DNA from: Alcaligenaceae bacterium
GTDB lineage: Bacteria; Pseudomonadota; Gammaproteobacteria; Burkholderiales; Burkholderiaceae_B
Direction: 5' to 3'
Length of the DNA: 64,000 bases
Assembly: GCA_029265795.1 (NCBI GenBank)
Contig: JAJUGV010000006.1
Location: forward strand, 1-64,000
Each line of letters begins with the position of its first letter. The first letter of the stretch is position 1. This document shows positions 36,886 to 47,071 of this stretch, in pieces. The notes below the pieces were generated by a model. The model had not been told where the DNA came from. It was given only the letters and a program-made list of their open reading frames with translations, and made no database searches. Both the position numbers and the translations under genes were made by a program.

Positions 36886-37626
36886 TCAATGCAGAATTTG
36901 CTTGAGGAAGAGCTGCGTCCGTTCATGCTGAGGGTTGTCGAAGAACACGTCCGGCGTGTTTTCTTCGATGATTTCGCCCTGGTCCATGAAAATAACGCGG
37001 TCGGCCACCTTGCGTGCGAACCCCATTTCGTGGGTGACACACAGCATGGTCATGCCGCTTTCCTGGGCCAAGCTCACCATGACGTCGAGCACTTCCTTTA
37101 CCATTTCGGGATCTAGCGCGGACGTGGGCTCATCGAACAGCATGATCTTTGGATTCATGCACAGGGAACGCGCAATCGCCACACGTTGCTGTTGGCCGCC
37201 CGACAGCTGCCCTGGATATTTATTCGCCTGCTCTGGAATGCGCACCCGCTCCAGATATTTCATTGCCGTGGCTTCGGCTTCGGCCTTGCTCTTCTTGAGC
37301 ACCCAGACGGGGCCAAGCGTGAGGTTTTCCAGAACCGTCAAATGGGGAAACAGATTGAAGTGTTGAAACACCATGCCGACATCACGGCGAATGATCTCAA
37401 TATGCTTGAGGTCGCTAGTGAGCTCGGTACCATCGACCAATATTCGCCCTTGCTGGTGCTCTTCCAGCCGGTTGATGCAGCGGATCATGGTGGATTTTCC
37501 CGATCCCGATGGGCCACAGATGACAATGCGCTCACCCGATGCCACTGACAGGTTCAGATTACGCAAGACATGAAATTGTCCGTACCACTTGTTGACGTTT
37601 TCAAGGCGGATGATGGCCTCGGACAT
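36886..37626 (-). CDS. aapP: General amino-acid ABC transporter ATP-binding protein
   Basis: A 246-residue ABC ATPase. Walker [10 protein letters not shown], the Q-loop near [19 protein letters not shown], the signature LSGGQQQR, Walker [14 protein letters not shown] and the switch His in [10 protein letters not shown] are all present. It belongs to the polar amino-acid uptake group (GlnQ/AapP/BztD). It is encoded after both permeases and the receptor, all on the minus strand, and would power import of glutamate, aspartate or broad-range L-amino acids. Confidence 0.93.
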   Translation of the reverse strand: MSEAIIRLENVNKWYGQFHVLRNLNLSVASGERIVICGPSGSGKSTMIRCINRLEEHQQGRILVDGTELTSDLKHIEIIRRDVGMVFQHFNLFPHLTVLENLTLGPVWVLKKSKAEAEATAMKYLERVRIPEQANKYPGQLSGGQQQRVAIARSLCMNPKIMLFDEPTSALDPEMVKEVLDVMVSLAQESGMTMLCVTHEMGFARKVADRVIFMDQGEIIEENTPDVFFDNPQHERTQLFLKQILH

Positions 37627-37649
37627 GCTCGACTCCTTGTTCCGCTTGA

Positions 37650-38744
37650 TCAGCGTTGATATCCCGTGTCCAGGCGGCGCTCCAGCCCCTGGCTATAACG
37701 GGAGATCGCAAAACAGAAAATGAAATAGATCACGGCGATGAAGACATAGGCCTCGACACTGAAACCCCGCCACGCAGCGTCGGCAATCGCAGCCTTGGCC
37801 GCCTGGGTGAGATCGAAGATGCCTATGATGACCACCAGCGACGTGTCCTTGAAAAGAGCGATGAATATCCCCACCAGAGGGGGAATGACGACCTTAAGGG
37901 CCTGCGGCAGGATGATCAACCGAGTTTGCTGCCAATAGCTAAGCCCCAGTGAGTCGGCCCCTTCGTACTGCCCTTTGGGGATCGCCTGCAAACCGCCTCT
38001 GACAGTCTCCGCGATATACGCGGCTGCGAACAGAATGATTGCGATCTGAGCACGCAGCAACTTGTCGATGGTGAAGCCTTCCGGCAAAAACAGCGGCAGC
38101 ATCACGGACGACATAAAGAGCAGACTAATGAGGGGTACACCACGAATCAACTCGATATAGATGATGCATAACGACTTGATGGCCGGCATATTCGAACGGC
38201 GCCCGAGTGCCAGCAACACTCCCATGGGAAACGCAAAGGCGATTCCAAAGGTAGAGAGAATCAAGGTGAGTGGCAGACCGCCCCAGCGGTCATTTTCGAC
38301 ATAGGATAACCCAAACACCCCACCCCACATCAGCACCGCGACACTGACCAATGCGACAGTCCACAAGACCACCAACCATGGCTTCCAAAACCAGCGGATG
38401 GCACTGCAGATGAGGGCGGCGATGAGAATCACAGTCGCCAGCAGCGGCCGCCACTGTTCGTCGTAAGGGTAGAGGCCGAATAAAATCAGCCTGTGTTTTT
38501 CAGCGATAAAGGCCCAGCAGGCACCTTGTGCCTGGCGACATTCCTGTGCTGTTTCGGATGTAAAGTCGGCATCCAGGAACAGCCAATCGACCATAGCCGG
38601 TATTGCCAGAACCAGCAGCCAGCTTACCAGCACCGTTAGCAGCACATTGAGCGGCGAGGAGAACAGATTTTCTTTCAGCCAGGTAAGCCAGTTGCCGGAC
38701 GGACGGGGTGCGAGCATCTGCGGGGCGGTTGGGTTTGCACTCAT
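37650..38744 (-). CDS. aapM: General amino-acid ABC transporter permease AapM/BztC type
   Basis: A 364-residue HisM-family permease. It has an N-terminal region typical of AapM with extra transmembrane helices (about residues 38-60, 88-112, 125-150). The conserved core follows, beginning near [27 protein letters not shown] and ending with the EAA-like loop [31 protein letters not shown]. It pairs with AapQ. Its ATG is one base after the aapQ stop codon, and aapP follows by 23 bases. Confidence 0.92.
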   Translation of the reverse strand: MSANPTAPQMLAPRPSGNWLTWLKENLFSSPLNVLLTVLVSWLLVLAIPAMVDWLFLDADFTSETAQECRQAQGACWAFIAEKHRLILFGLYPYDEQWRPLLATVILIAALICSAIRWFWKPWLVVLWTVALVSVAVLMWGGVFGLSYVENDRWGGLPLTLILSTFGIAFAFPMGVLLALGRRSNMPAIKSLCIIYIELIRGVPLISLLFMSSVMLPLFLPEGFTIDKLLRAQIAIILFAAAYIAETVRGGLQAIPKGQYEGADSLGLSYWQQTRLIILPQALKVVIPPLVGIFIALFKDTSLVVIIGIFDLTQAAKAAIADAAWRGFSVEAYVFIAVIYFIFCFAISRYSQGLERRLDTGYQR

Positions 38745-38745
38745 G

Positions 38746-39933
38746 TCAACGCTCCACCAGCGCGATGCGCTTGTTGTACCAGTTCATGAAGATAGAGATC
38801 GACAGGCTCACCGTAAGATAGGCCGCCATGATTATGAGGATGCCTTCTATGGCCTGACCGGTCTGATTCAGGGTGGTGTTTACCACGGACACAATATCTG
38901 GATACCCAATGGCCACGGCCAGTGAACTGTTCTTTGTGAGGTTGAGATACTGGCTGGTCATGGGCGGGATAATGACGCGCAATGCCTGGGGCAATATCAC
39001 TAATCGCAAGATGCGCGCACGGGGTAGACCCAGCGCATACGCAGCTTCCCATTGACCACTGCCAACCGCCTGGATACCGGAGCGCACCACTTCGGCAACA
39101 AAGGCAGATGTATAGATGACCAAACCGAGCAGCAGCGCCGAAAATTCCGGGGACAAAGTAATACCGCCCACGAAGTTGAACCCCTTGAGCACGGGTATAT
39201 CCAGCGCGAGTTCAGCACCCCCGGCAACCCACCCGGCCAACGGCAAGGCAAGCAGCAAAGCGAGGGAAACACTGGCTAGCGGAAATATCTGCCCCGTGGC
39301 GGCCTGACGCTTTCGAGCCCAGTGAGCCACAAGCAATATCAAGACGATAGCGACACCCAGGCCGCCAAGAATCCAATCAAGGGCATCGCCCTGCAACGAG
39401 GGTAATTTGAGACCCCGGTTAGAAAGGAAAACCCCCGGCAGCGGCTGCAGAGCCTGCCGCGGCCCGGGCATGTTTTCAGTGATGATGGCATACCAGAAGA
39501 AAAGCTGGAGCAACAGTGGAATGTTGCGCATCACTTCCACATATACGCTTGCAACACCCGACACAAGCCAGTTCTTTGAAAGTCGGGCGATACCAATTAG
39601 CGTGCCAAGCAACGTGGCCAGCACAATGCCCACCACTGACACGCGCAGCGTATTGAGTAGACCCACCCAGATCGCGCGCCCATAGGTGTCGGCGGGGCTG
39701 TAGGCGACCGGTGATTCGCCGATTGCGAAGCCGGCCTCACGGCTGAGAAAGCCGAAGCCCGTCGAGATATTGCGTACAGAGAGGTTATGTAGCGTGTTGG
39801 AAACGAGGTACCAAATGACAAAACCAACGAGTCCCACCACGATTACCTGATACAGCAAGGCGCGCGTAGTAGGATCGTTCCAAGATAAGCGCCGACGGGC
39901 CGGCGCTGGTGTGGATGCGTTCTGTTTCGTCAT
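38746..39933 (-). CDS. aapQ: General amino-acid ABC transporter permease AapQ/BztB type
   Basis: A 395-residue permease. The start MTKQNASTPAPARRRLSW is preferred over an ATG 22 codons upstream whose extra residues look non-coding; no strong ribosome-binding site decides it. Helices occur near residues 30-50, 85-115, 130-150, 195-215 and 220-240, and the last third has the EAA-like loop EAAYALGLPRARILRLVILPQALRVIIPPM. The large insert between the first helices is characteristic of AapQ. It makes a heterodimer with AapM. Confidence 0.9.
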   Translation of the reverse strand: MTKQNASTPAPARRRLSWNDPTTRALLYQVIVVGLVGFVIWYLVSNTLHNLSVRNISTGFGFLSREAGFAIGESPVAYSPADTYGRAIWVGLLNTLRVSVVGIVLATLLGTLIGIARLSKNWLVSGVASVYVEVMRNIPLLLQLFFWYAIITENMPGPRQALQPLPGVFLSNRGLKLPSLQGDALDWILGGLGVAIVLILLVAHWARKRQAATGQIFPLASVSLALLLALPLAGWVAGGAELALDIPVLKGFNFVGGITLSPEFSALLLGLVIYTSAFVAEVVRSGIQAVGSGQWEAAYALGLPRARILRLVILPQALRVIIPPMTSQYLNLTKNSSLAVAIGYPDIVSVVNTTLNQTGQAIEGILIIMAAYLTVSLSISIFMNWYNKRIALVER

Positions 39934-40037
39934 GGAATTCTGGGTGGCAGAAGCACAAACCGAAGTTCGGATTGCATGGGCGGGAGCCGGGTCGGCCACC
40001 CGCCCTGGTGTGATTCAAGCTGCCGAGAGACGGCTAT

Positions 40038-41054
40038 TTAGCGGATGGGCCAACCGTACATCAGGCCGCCATCCTTCCATTGCGCGTTGAGGCCGCGCTC
40101 AAGCTTCATGGGCGACGACGCGCCAATGTTGCGATCGAAGGATTCACCGTAATTACCGACTTGCTTGATGATGTTGTAGGCCCACTTGTTGTCCAGACCC
40201 AAACCCTTACCCATTTCCCCGGTCACCCCGAGAATGCGCTGGATGTTGGGATTATCGCTCTTGAGCATTTCGTCGATGTTCTGAGACGTGATGCCGTACT
40301 CTTCCGCTTCCAGCATGGCGTTAAGCGCCCAGCGAACCACCATGAACCATTCATCGTCACCCTGACGAACCATGGGGCCGAGAGGCTCCTTGGAGAAGTC
40401 TTCAGGCAGTATGACGTGGTCATCGGGGTTGGGCAGCGTCGTACGTACCGTAGCCAGGCCGGATTTGTCAGTGGTGAAGGCATCGCAGCGCCCACCTTCG
40501 TAGGAACGCATGGCCTCGTCCGGGCTGTTGATTACGACGGGCGTGAACGACAGGCCGTTGGCACGGAACCAGTCTGCCAGGTTAAGTTCGGTGGTGGTAC
40601 CCGGCTGCACACAAACTGTGGCGTTGTCGAGCTCTTTGGCACTGGTGACACCCAGTTCCTTCTTCACCATGATGCCCTGGCTGTCGTAATAGTTAATGCC
40701 GGTGCTCATCAAGCCGAGTGTCGTGTCACGGGTGAGTGTGGCAGTGGTATTGCGGGTCAGGACGTCGACTTCGCCGGACTGAAGCGCGGTGAAACGCTGC
40801 TGAGTAGTGACCGAACTGACTTTGAACTTAGAGGCATCACCAAAGACCATGGCTGCAACGGCTCGGCAGATATCGACGTCGACACCATTCCACTCGCCCT
40901 TGCTGTCGGCAATGGAAAAGCCCGGCAAGCCTGTGTGCACGCCGCACTGGACAAAACCTTTCTTCTTGACGGCATCGAAGGTCTCGCCTGCGTGGGCGGC
41001 CGTGCCGATGCAGAACAAGGACGCGCCAATAGCCAACGCTGTTTTCAATTTCAT
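40038..41054 (-). CDS. aapJ: General amino-acid ABC transporter substrate-binding protein
   Basis: A 338-residue periplasmic receptor. MKLKTALAIGASLFCIGTAAHA is a Sec signal, and AGGAG lies 6 bases before this ATG. Upstream in-frame ATGs would run through the promoter and are rejected. The mature fold opens TFDAVKKKGFVQCGVHTGLPGFSIADSKGEWNGVDVDICRA, the AapJ/BztA signature, with RNTTATLTRDT and CVQPGTTTELNLADWF. First gene of aapJQMP and probably the most expressed. It is divergent from ftsE across a 159-base gap with no clear hexamer pair. Confidence 0.93.
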   Translation of the reverse strand: MKLKTALAIGASLFCIGTAAHAGETFDAVKKKGFVQCGVHTGLPGFSIADSKGEWNGVDVDICRAVAAMVFGDASKFKVSSVTTQQRFTALQSGEVDVLTRNTTATLTRDTTLGLMSTGINYYDSQGIMVKKELGVTSAKELDNATVCVQPGTTTELNLADWFRANGLSFTPVVINSPDEAMRSYEGGRCDAFTTDKSGLATVRTTLPNPDDHVILPEDFSKEPLGPMVRQGDDEWFMVVRWALNAMLEAEEYGITSQNIDEMLKSDNPNIQRILGVTGEMGKGLGLDNKWAYNIIKQVGNYGESFDRNIGASSPMKLERGLNAQWKDGGLMYGWPIR

Positions 41055-41213
41055 GGAGTCTCCTCGTGTTCTCGTTATGACTGCTTGTTCGTGGCATACA
41101 ATGAGCAGCCACGGCTTCAAGAATGTAGCCGCTCGAATACCGCCCGTAACATGGGGGATATCCCTTGAGACTTCGTGTAACAAAGCGCGCGTAACCACGG
41201 CCCAAGCGATCCG

Positions 41214-41879
41214 ATGATCGAATTCCAGCATGTGTTCAAGTCCTACGGACGCGGTCGCAATATTCTTGCGGACGTCAATTTCCGTATTCAACCCGGCGAA
41301 TTTATTTTCGTTTCGGGTCCTTCAGGGGCGGGCAAGTCCACCTTGCTTAAGCTGATCGGTGGTCTTGAGCCTCCCAGCCGGGGTGCAACCCTGATCAACG
41401 GCCACCGCAGCGACCGCATGCCTGCGCGGGCCCGGCCTTATCTGCGTCGCGCAGTCGGTGTCATATTGCAGGACACACACCTGCTGTACGACCGCAGCGC
41501 CATTCAGAACGTACTGCTACCTTTGGCTGTGGCCGGCCACTCTCCCGCGACAGCGATTTCGCGGGCCCGGGCAGCGATGGAAAAAGTAGGCTTATCCGGC
41601 AAGGAAGACCTCAACCCCATTGAAATGTCAGGCGGCGAACAGCAACGCCTTGCCATTGCGCGAGCCATTGTCAACCGGCCTTCCATTCTGATTGCCGATG
41701 AACCCACCGCCAACCTTGACGAAGACAGCGCGCGCCGCATTATGGACGTCTTCCGTGATTTCAACCGGGTGGGGGTCACCACCTTGATTGCATCGCACGA
41801 CCGTAGACTGATGGCCACCTATGCCAACCGCACGATGCGGATAGAAGGCGGGCGCTTCACGGATATACCGGGGGTATGA
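41214..41879 (+). CDS. ftsE: Cell division ATP-binding protein FtsE
   Basis: A 221-residue ABC-type ATPase. Walker A GPSGAGKST, signature EMSGGEQQR, Walker B ILIADEPTANLDE and the H-loop LIASHDRR are intact. With FtsX it activates septal murein hydrolases through EnvC-type partners at the divisome. The ATGA overlap with ftsX gives coupled translation. MIEFQHVFKSYGRGRNILAD is a canonical start. Confidence 0.96.
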   Translation: MIEFQHVFKSYGRGRNILADVNFRIQPGEFIFVSGPSGAGKSTLLKLIGGLEPPSRGATLINGHRSDRMPARARPYLRRAVGVILQDTHLLYDRSAIQNVLLPLAVAGHSPATAISRARAAMEKVGLSGKEDLNPIEMSGGEQQRLAIARAIVNRPSILIADEPTANLDEDSARRIMDVFRDFNRVGVTTLIASHDRRLMATYANRTMRIEGGRFTDIPGV

Positions 41880-42787
41880 TGAAGCGCTGGCTGAATCAAC
41901 ACCGTTACGCGTTCCGCGTTGCCTTGCGCAGGCTCTATAACCAGCCGTTTTCCTCGCTATGCAATATCCTGGTTATCAGTCTGAGCCTTGCCGTGCCTAT
42001 TGTGGTATCGGCAGTGCTGGATACCGCCAAGCCGGTCGTCCGCCAGATACCGGTGTCTGCCGAAGTCACGCTTTATCTGGTACGTGACGCGGCCCCGGGC
42101 ACCGCCTCCAGGCTCGCCTCAGAGCTGCAAGAGCGTCATACCGACGACATTGCAGCCATCGAAGTCATCGACCGTGATCGGGCGCTGGCAGAGCTTCGTG
42201 ATCGCCCCGCCTGGTCTGATGCGTTGGCAGTGCTGCCCGACAACCCTTTGCCTGATGCCGTAGTCGTCACATTGCGTCAGCATCCGGACATCGGAGCAAC
42301 GAGCAAACGTCTGGGTGCAGAATGGGCGCAGCTTGAGCCGGTGGACACCGTACAGATGGACAGCGTATGGGTGCAGCGGCTGCAGGCAATGCTGGATTTC
42401 CTGAGCATCGGTTTGTGGATATTGGCACTCAGTGTCGCGATTGTGGTGCTCGCTACGGTATTCAACACCGTGCGACTGCAGGCTCTTACCCAGCGAGAAG
42501 AAATCGCCATTGCGCGCCTCGTAGGCGCGACCGAATCCTTCGTTCGTCGGCCCTTTCTTTACCTTGGTGCATTGACCGGTCTGTTTTCCTCCGGACTGGC
42601 CATCGCTGCTGCGTGGGCAGCCCTGCAACCGCTGAATACGGCAATTAATCGGCTGGCCAGCAGCTACGGCACGGAGCTGGCACTGCGTCTGCCCGATCAA
42701 GTCAGCCTGCTACTGGCCAGCTTGGTGGTAGCCATACTTGGCGCTTTCGCGGCGCGCTGGTCAGTGACACGCAACACCCGATTCTGA
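41876..42787 (+). CDS. ftsX: Cell division protein FtsX
   Basis: A 303-residue membrane protein. A cytoplasmic N-terminus and helix 1 (about residues 28-48) lead to a periplasmic loop with PVSAEVTLYLVRDAAPG. Helices 2-4 (about 178-200, 225-250, 275-295) form the MacB-type core, with REEIAIARLVGATESFVRRPFLYLGALTG as signature. It transmits ATP-driven motion from FtsE to periplasmic amidase activators. It is followed by mutY after 2 bases. Confidence 0.95.
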   Translation: MMKRWLNQHRYAFRVALRRLYNQPFSSLCNILVISLSLAVPIVVSAVLDTAKPVVRQIPVSAEVTLYLVRDAAPGTASRLASELQERHTDDIAAIEVIDRDRALAELRDRPAWSDALAVLPDNPLPDAVVVTLRQHPDIGATSKRLGAEWAQLEPVDTVQMDSVWVQRLQAMLDFLSIGLWILALSVAIVVLATVFNTVRLQALTQREEIAIARLVGATESFVRRPFLYLGALTGLFSSGLAIAAAWAALQPLNTAINRLASSYGTELALRLPDQVSLLLASLVVAILGAFAARWSVTRNTRF

Positions 42788-42789
42788 AA

Positions 42790-43875
42790 ATGTCTTCTAT
42801 ACCCAAGTTGCACGACTTTGCCATGCGCATCTGTGCGTGGCACGGTGAGCACGGACGCCATGAACTGCCTTGGCAAGGTGGTACCGACCCTTACCGCATC
42901 TGGCTGTCTGAAATCATGCTTCAGCAAACTCAGGTGGCGACCGTCATTCCGTACTATCACCGGTTTCTGGAGCGCTTTCCCGATATCGAGACGCTTGCAC
43001 ATGCCACCCAGGAAGAGGTGATGCCCTACTGGGCAGGTCTGGGTTATTACGCCCGTGCCCGCAACCTGCATCGCTGTGCTCAGGTGCTGATGTCGGAACA
43101 CGGGGGCCGCTTCCCACTTAGCTCGGAAGAAATTGCACAGCTGCCCGGCATCGGGCGTTCGACTGCCGCTGCTATCGCCGCTTTTTCCTATGGAGAGCGC
43201 TCGCCCATCATGGATGGCAACGTCAAACGGGTGTTCACGCGGTTTTTTGGCGTCCACGGCTATCCGGGAATACGGTCCGTCGAGCAACGTCTCTGGGCTT
43301 TGGCCGAACAGGCGCTGGAGCAAGCTCCGCCCGAGCTGGATATGACTGCCTATACCCAAGGCCTCATGGATCTCGGGTCTCAAACCTGCCGCCGCGGCAC
43401 GCCCCGTTGCGACGTATGTCCGCTGGCCTCAGACTGTGAAGCGAAGCGACTCGGCCTACAACAGGCACTTCCCGAGCCACGCCCGCGGCGCCCTATTCCT
43501 GAACGGCAGTGCGCAATGCTCCTGCTTCACGGTGACGGTCACGTACTGCTGGAGATGCAGCCTCAAACCGGTGTGTGGGGCGGGTTATGGAGCCTGCCGC
43601 GCTTCGATAGTTCGCAAGAACTTGTAGAGGCCTGCCTAGCGAAAGGCATTGTGGTGCCCGACGCGGCGCGCATGGCCGGCTTCGTTCATGTGTTCACCCA
43701 TTTCCGTTTGCACATCGAGCCTTGGCTGGTGGAGGCGTCACCGACAATCGCTGAACCGCTTGCCGAGCAACGATGGGTCGCCTTCGATGAGCTGGATCAG
43801 ACTGCGGTGCCTGCTCCGGTGCGCACCTTACTAGACGCTTTACCACTGGGTCAGGCTGAATTACGCGGGGGATGA
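42790..43875 (+). CDS. mutY: A/G-specific adenine DNA glycosylase
   Basis: A 361-residue enzyme removing adenine mispaired with 8-oxoguanine. HELPWQGGTDPYRIWLSEIMLQQTQVATVIPYY contains the catalytic Glu (SEIMLQQT), and the HhH motif is LPGIGRSTAAAIAAF with the Asp in PIMDGNVKRV. The [4Fe-4S] cluster is ligated by Cys200, Cys207, Cys210 and Cys216. A Nudix-like C-terminal domain recognises 8-oxoG. Its 3' end overlaps convergent rodA by 25 bases. Confidence 0.96.
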   Translation: MSSIPKLHDFAMRICAWHGEHGRHELPWQGGTDPYRIWLSEIMLQQTQVATVIPYYHRFLERFPDIETLAHATQEEVMPYWAGLGYYARARNLHRCAQVLMSEHGGRFPLSSEEIAQLPGIGRSTAAAIAAFSYGERSPIMDGNVKRVFTRFFGVHGYPGIRSVEQRLWALAEQALEQAPPELDMTAYTQGLMDLGSQTCRRGTPRCDVCPLASDCEAKRLGLQQALPEPRPRRPIPERQCAMLLLHGDGHVLLEMQPQTGVWGGLWSLPRFDSSQELVEACLAKGIVVPDAARMAGFVHVFTHFRLHIEPWLVEASPTIAEPLAEQRWVAFDELDQTAVPAPVRTLLDALPLGQAELRGG

Positions 43876-44993
43876 TAGCGGCTGATGCTCATCAAGATGC
43901 CCCCCGCCACACCAAGGGTCAGCAATGCGGTACCGCCGTAGCTCATGAAAGGTAAGGGCACCCCCACCACCGGCAAAATACCGGTGACCATTCCAATGTT
44001 CACGAACACGTACACAAAGAACGTCATAGCCATGCCACCGGCAAGAAGTCGCCCATATTGAGTTCGCGCTTGCATCGCAATATGTAGCCCGCGCAGCACC
44101 AGCAACCCATAAAGAACGAGCAGCATGATGCCGCCATAGAGGCCGAATTCTTCCGCGAAAACGGCGAAGATGAAGTCGGTGGAGCGCTCGGGGATGAAGT
44201 CCAGGTGGGCCTGTGTGCCTTTCAGATATCCTTTGCCATAAATACCGCCTGACCCAATAGCGATCATTGATTGGATGGTGTGAAACCCGCGGCCCAACGG
44301 ATCTGCGCTGGGATCCAACAGCGTGCACACCCGGTGCTTCTGATATTCGTGCAGCACCACCCAATCCACATCCGGCCGGCAGATCGTGTCTTCGTAATAG
44401 ATCACGCCACCTATCAGCATGGTCCCGGCCAGGAACAGCGGCACTAATAAGCGGAACGACAAGCCGCCAAAATAAATGACGAAGAAACCACTGGCAAATA
44501 CCAGCAACGCGGTGCCTAGATCGGGCTGACGCACAATCAGGATGAAAGGAATCGCCAGCAACAGCGCCGCCACCAAATGATCACGTAGGCGCAGGCCCCC
44601 CTGATGTTTATGGAAATACCAGGCCAGCATCATGGGCACAGAGATTTTCAGCATCTCGGAAGGCTGCAAACGCACCACTCCCAGATCCAGCCAGCGTGTG
44701 GCGCCCTTGCTGGTCTCTCCAAAAAACTCAACCCCCAACAGCAGCAATACACCCACTGCATAAACATAGGGCGACAGCCGCATCAACAGCGGCGGCGGCA
44801 TGGCCGCTGCAATCCATAGCGCGACGAACGCGACCCCAAAGTTGCGTGCCTGATCGGAAAATCGCCAGTCAGTACCACCGACTGCCGAATGCATGATGGT
44901 CAACCCAAGCAGGGACATGATGACCAGCAAAGCCAGCAACGGCCAGTCGAAGGCGGTAAGGATGCGCAGGCCCTGCTGTGCAACTCTTCTCAT
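43851..44993 (-). CDS. rodA: Rod shape-determining SEDS glycosyltransferase RodA
   Basis: A 380-residue SEDS protein with about ten transmembrane helices. Signature elements are the Asp-containing loop GYLKGTQAHLDFIPERSTDFIFAVFAEEFG and the late GVPLPFMSYGGTALLT. It polymerises lateral-wall glycan with its partner PBP2 in the elongasome. The start overlaps the PBP2 stop by four bases. Last gene of mreBCD-mrdAB. Confidence 0.96.
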   Translation of the reverse strand: MRRVAQQGLRILTAFDWPLLALLVIMSLLGLTIMHSAVGGTDWRFSDQARNFGVAFVALWIAAAMPPPLLMRLSPYVYAVGVLLLLGVEFFGETSKGATRWLDLGVVRLQPSEMLKISVPMMLAWYFHKHQGGLRLRDHLVAALLLAIPFILIVRQPDLGTALLVFASGFFVIYFGGLSFRLLVPLFLAGTMLIGGVIYYEDTICRPDVDWVVLHEYQKHRVCTLLDPSADPLGRGFHTIQSMIAIGSGGIYGKGYLKGTQAHLDFIPERSTDFIFAVFAEEFGLYGGIMLLVLYGLLVLRGLHIAMQARTQYGRLLAGGMAMTFFVYVFVNIGMVTGILPVVGVPLPFMSYGGTALLTLGVAGGILMSISRYHPPRNSA

Positions 44994-47056
44994 TCCACGC
45001 TCCTGAGCTGTAAACGCAGGGGCGGCTGTGTCGGTGTGGGCACTACCGGTCTGGGGCCGTCTTCATCTTCTAAAGGTTCAGGCGGGAGGTCTTCCAACGC
45101 AATCATCGCATCCGGCGACTCGCCTTCCATGCCTTCCTCACCCGGCTCGATCGTCACACCGCGCTGATAGGCCAGCTTGGCTGCATGTGCCGCTTGTCGA
45201 GCCGCCACCCGTTCAGGCTCCAACCAATAATCAAAGACCTTGCGCGCAATGGGTGCCGCTGCGGTGGTGCCCCAGCCACCGTTTTCTACGATGACGCCCA
45301 AAGCAATCTGCGGGTCTTCTACCGGCGCGTACGCCATAAAGAGGGAGTGGTCGCGCAAGCGTTCATCGACGGCATCCGCGTCATAACGTGTGCCTCGCAG
45401 ACTGAAAACCTGGGCCGTACCGGTTTTGCCCGCAGCCTGGTATTCGGCCCCCTGAAACACTCGACGAGCGGTTCCCTTACGCACCACATCAGCCATCGCA
45501 TCCCGTATCACCGCCAGGTTCTCAGGTTTCAGTGGGATGATATGCGATGGACCGGTAACGGTTTTCTCGGGCGCCTCGGCTCGGGGCCAGTGGATTTCGT
45601 CAACCAGATGCGGACGCATGTAAACACCATTATTGGCCAGGACCGCTGTGGCCTGTGCCAGTTGCAGCAAGGTGAAGGAGTTGTAGCCCTGACCCACCGC
45701 CACTGAGACGGTTTCACCGGCGTACCACCGTTGCTGTGACGGTTTCTTGTAGGCTTTGCGCTTCCATTCCGTAGAAGGCAGGATGCCACGGCGCTCACCG
45801 TTCAAATCTATCCCTGTACGTTGGCCAAACCCAAACTGCTTGGCGAAATCGTGCAAGGCATTAACACCGATTTCGGGACCCAAGGAATAGAAGTACGTGT
45901 CGGATGACACCACGATTGCCCTGTGCATATCCGTAGCGCCATAGGCCGCACCGCCCGCATTTCGAAAGCGCTGTCCGCCGAACTCGTAATAGCCAGGGTC
46001 ATGAATCCGTTCTTTAGGGTCACGTTTGCCCAGCTCGAGCGCGGCCAGCGCAACGAAGGGCTTATACGTCGAACCGATAGGATAGGTTCCCGTTAACGGC
46101 CGGTTGACCAAAGGATGGTCGGGCGACTCGTTCAGACGCTTCCAGTTTTCCACGTCTATGCCGTCCACGAACAGATTCGGGTCGAAGGAAGGCGCCGATA
46201 CAAAGGCCAGCACCTCGCCGGTGGGTGGATGAATGGCAACCAGCGCACCGCGCCGCCCTTCAAACTCTTTCTCCACCACTTTCTGCAGGTTAATGTCCAA
46301 CGACAAGCGCAAGTTCGCACCCGGAACAGGGTCGATCCGGCTTAGTGTACGTACCGGCCGACCCGAAGCAGTCACTTCAACTTCTTCTACGCCCGTACGC
46401 CCGTGCAGTACCTCTTCCCAAGTATGCTCAATGCCCTGCTTACCGATCACCTGCGTGCCTCGGTAATTACCGATATTGCCTTCCTCTTCGAGTCGTTGCA
46501 GATCAGCTTCGGAAATACGGCCCACATACCCTAATACATGTGCGGCAGTTTCCCCATGTGGATATTCACGCACCCATCGGGCCTGCAGCTCCACGCCGGG
46601 AAAGCGCCAGGCATGCGCAGCGAACCATGACGCGTCTTCGTCGCTAAGGTTGTTACGCAGAAGTATTGGGCTATAGCGCCCGTTCTGCGCGACATTTTTC
46701 AGGAAGCGTCTCCGATCGCGAGGAGAGATCTCAACTACTGCTGAGATCTCGTCCAACATAGATTCCATATCACGCTGCACCTGCGCAGGGATGACAGTCA
46801 AAATGTAATCGCGGTGATTGCTGGCCAGCACAATACCATTGCGGTCCACGATCTCGCCCCGTCGGGGCGGAATCGGTACGACCGTGATGCGGTTCTGCTC
46901 GGCCCTGGCGGACAAGCCATCGTGACGCACAACCTGCAGATGCCAAAGGCGTGCACCCAGCAGGCAAAAGCAGATGAGCGCGAAGATACCCGCAACCCAC
47001 ACGCGTATGGCTATACGTTTGCGCTGTATCTGGGTGGTCTTCTTGAACTCAAACAT
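44990..47056 (-). CDS. mrdA: Penicillin-binding protein 2
   Basis: A 688-residue class B transpeptidase. A short cytoplasmic tail and one helix (about residues 16-38) precede the pedestal (ARAEQNRITVVPIPPRRGEIVDRNG). The transpeptidase domain carries Ser329 in the STYK motif, the SSD triad (VVSSDTYFY) and KTGT. It crosslinks murein in elongation. An acidic, Pro-rich tail of about 45 residues after residue 640 exceeds E. coli PBP2 and may be flexible. It starts 15 bases after the mreD stop. Confidence 0.96.
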   Translation of the reverse strand: MFEFKKTTQIQRKRIAIRVWVAGIFALICFCLLGARLWHLQVVRHDGLSARAEQNRITVVPIPPRRGEIVDRNGIVLASNHRDYILTVIPAQVQRDMESMLDEISAVVEISPRDRRRFLKNVAQNGRYSPILLRNNLSDEDASWFAAHAWRFPGVELQARWVREYPHGETAAHVLGYVGRISEADLQRLEEEGNIGNYRGTQVIGKQGIEHTWEEVLHGRTGVEEVEVTASGRPVRTLSRIDPVPGANLRLSLDINLQKVVEKEFEGRRGALVAIHPPTGEVLAFVSAPSFDPNLFVDGIDVENWKRLNESPDHPLVNRPLTGTYPIGSTYKPFVALAALELGKRDPKERIHDPGYYEFGGQRFRNAGGAAYGATDMHRAIVVSSDTYFYSLGPEIGVNALHDFAKQFGFGQRTGIDLNGERRGILPSTEWKRKAYKKPSQQRWYAGETVSVAVGQGYNSFTLLQLAQATAVLANNGVYMRPHLVDEIHWPRAEAPEKTVTGPSHIIPLKPENLAVIRDAMADVVRKGTARRVFQGAEYQAAGKTGTAQVFSLRGTRYDADAVDERLRDHSLFMAYAPVEDPQIALGVIVENGGWGTTAAAPIARKVFDYWLEPERVAARQAAHAAKLAYQRGVTIEPGEEGMEGESPDAMIALEDLPPEPLEDEDGPRPVVPTPTQPPLRLQLRSVE

Positions 47057-47071
47057 GTGTGCCCGCCACCG

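Noticed and set aside
40080-41168. A 362-codon plus-strand frame opposite aapJ
   Set aside because: Antisense to a textbook receptor gene; composition is that of reversed codons.
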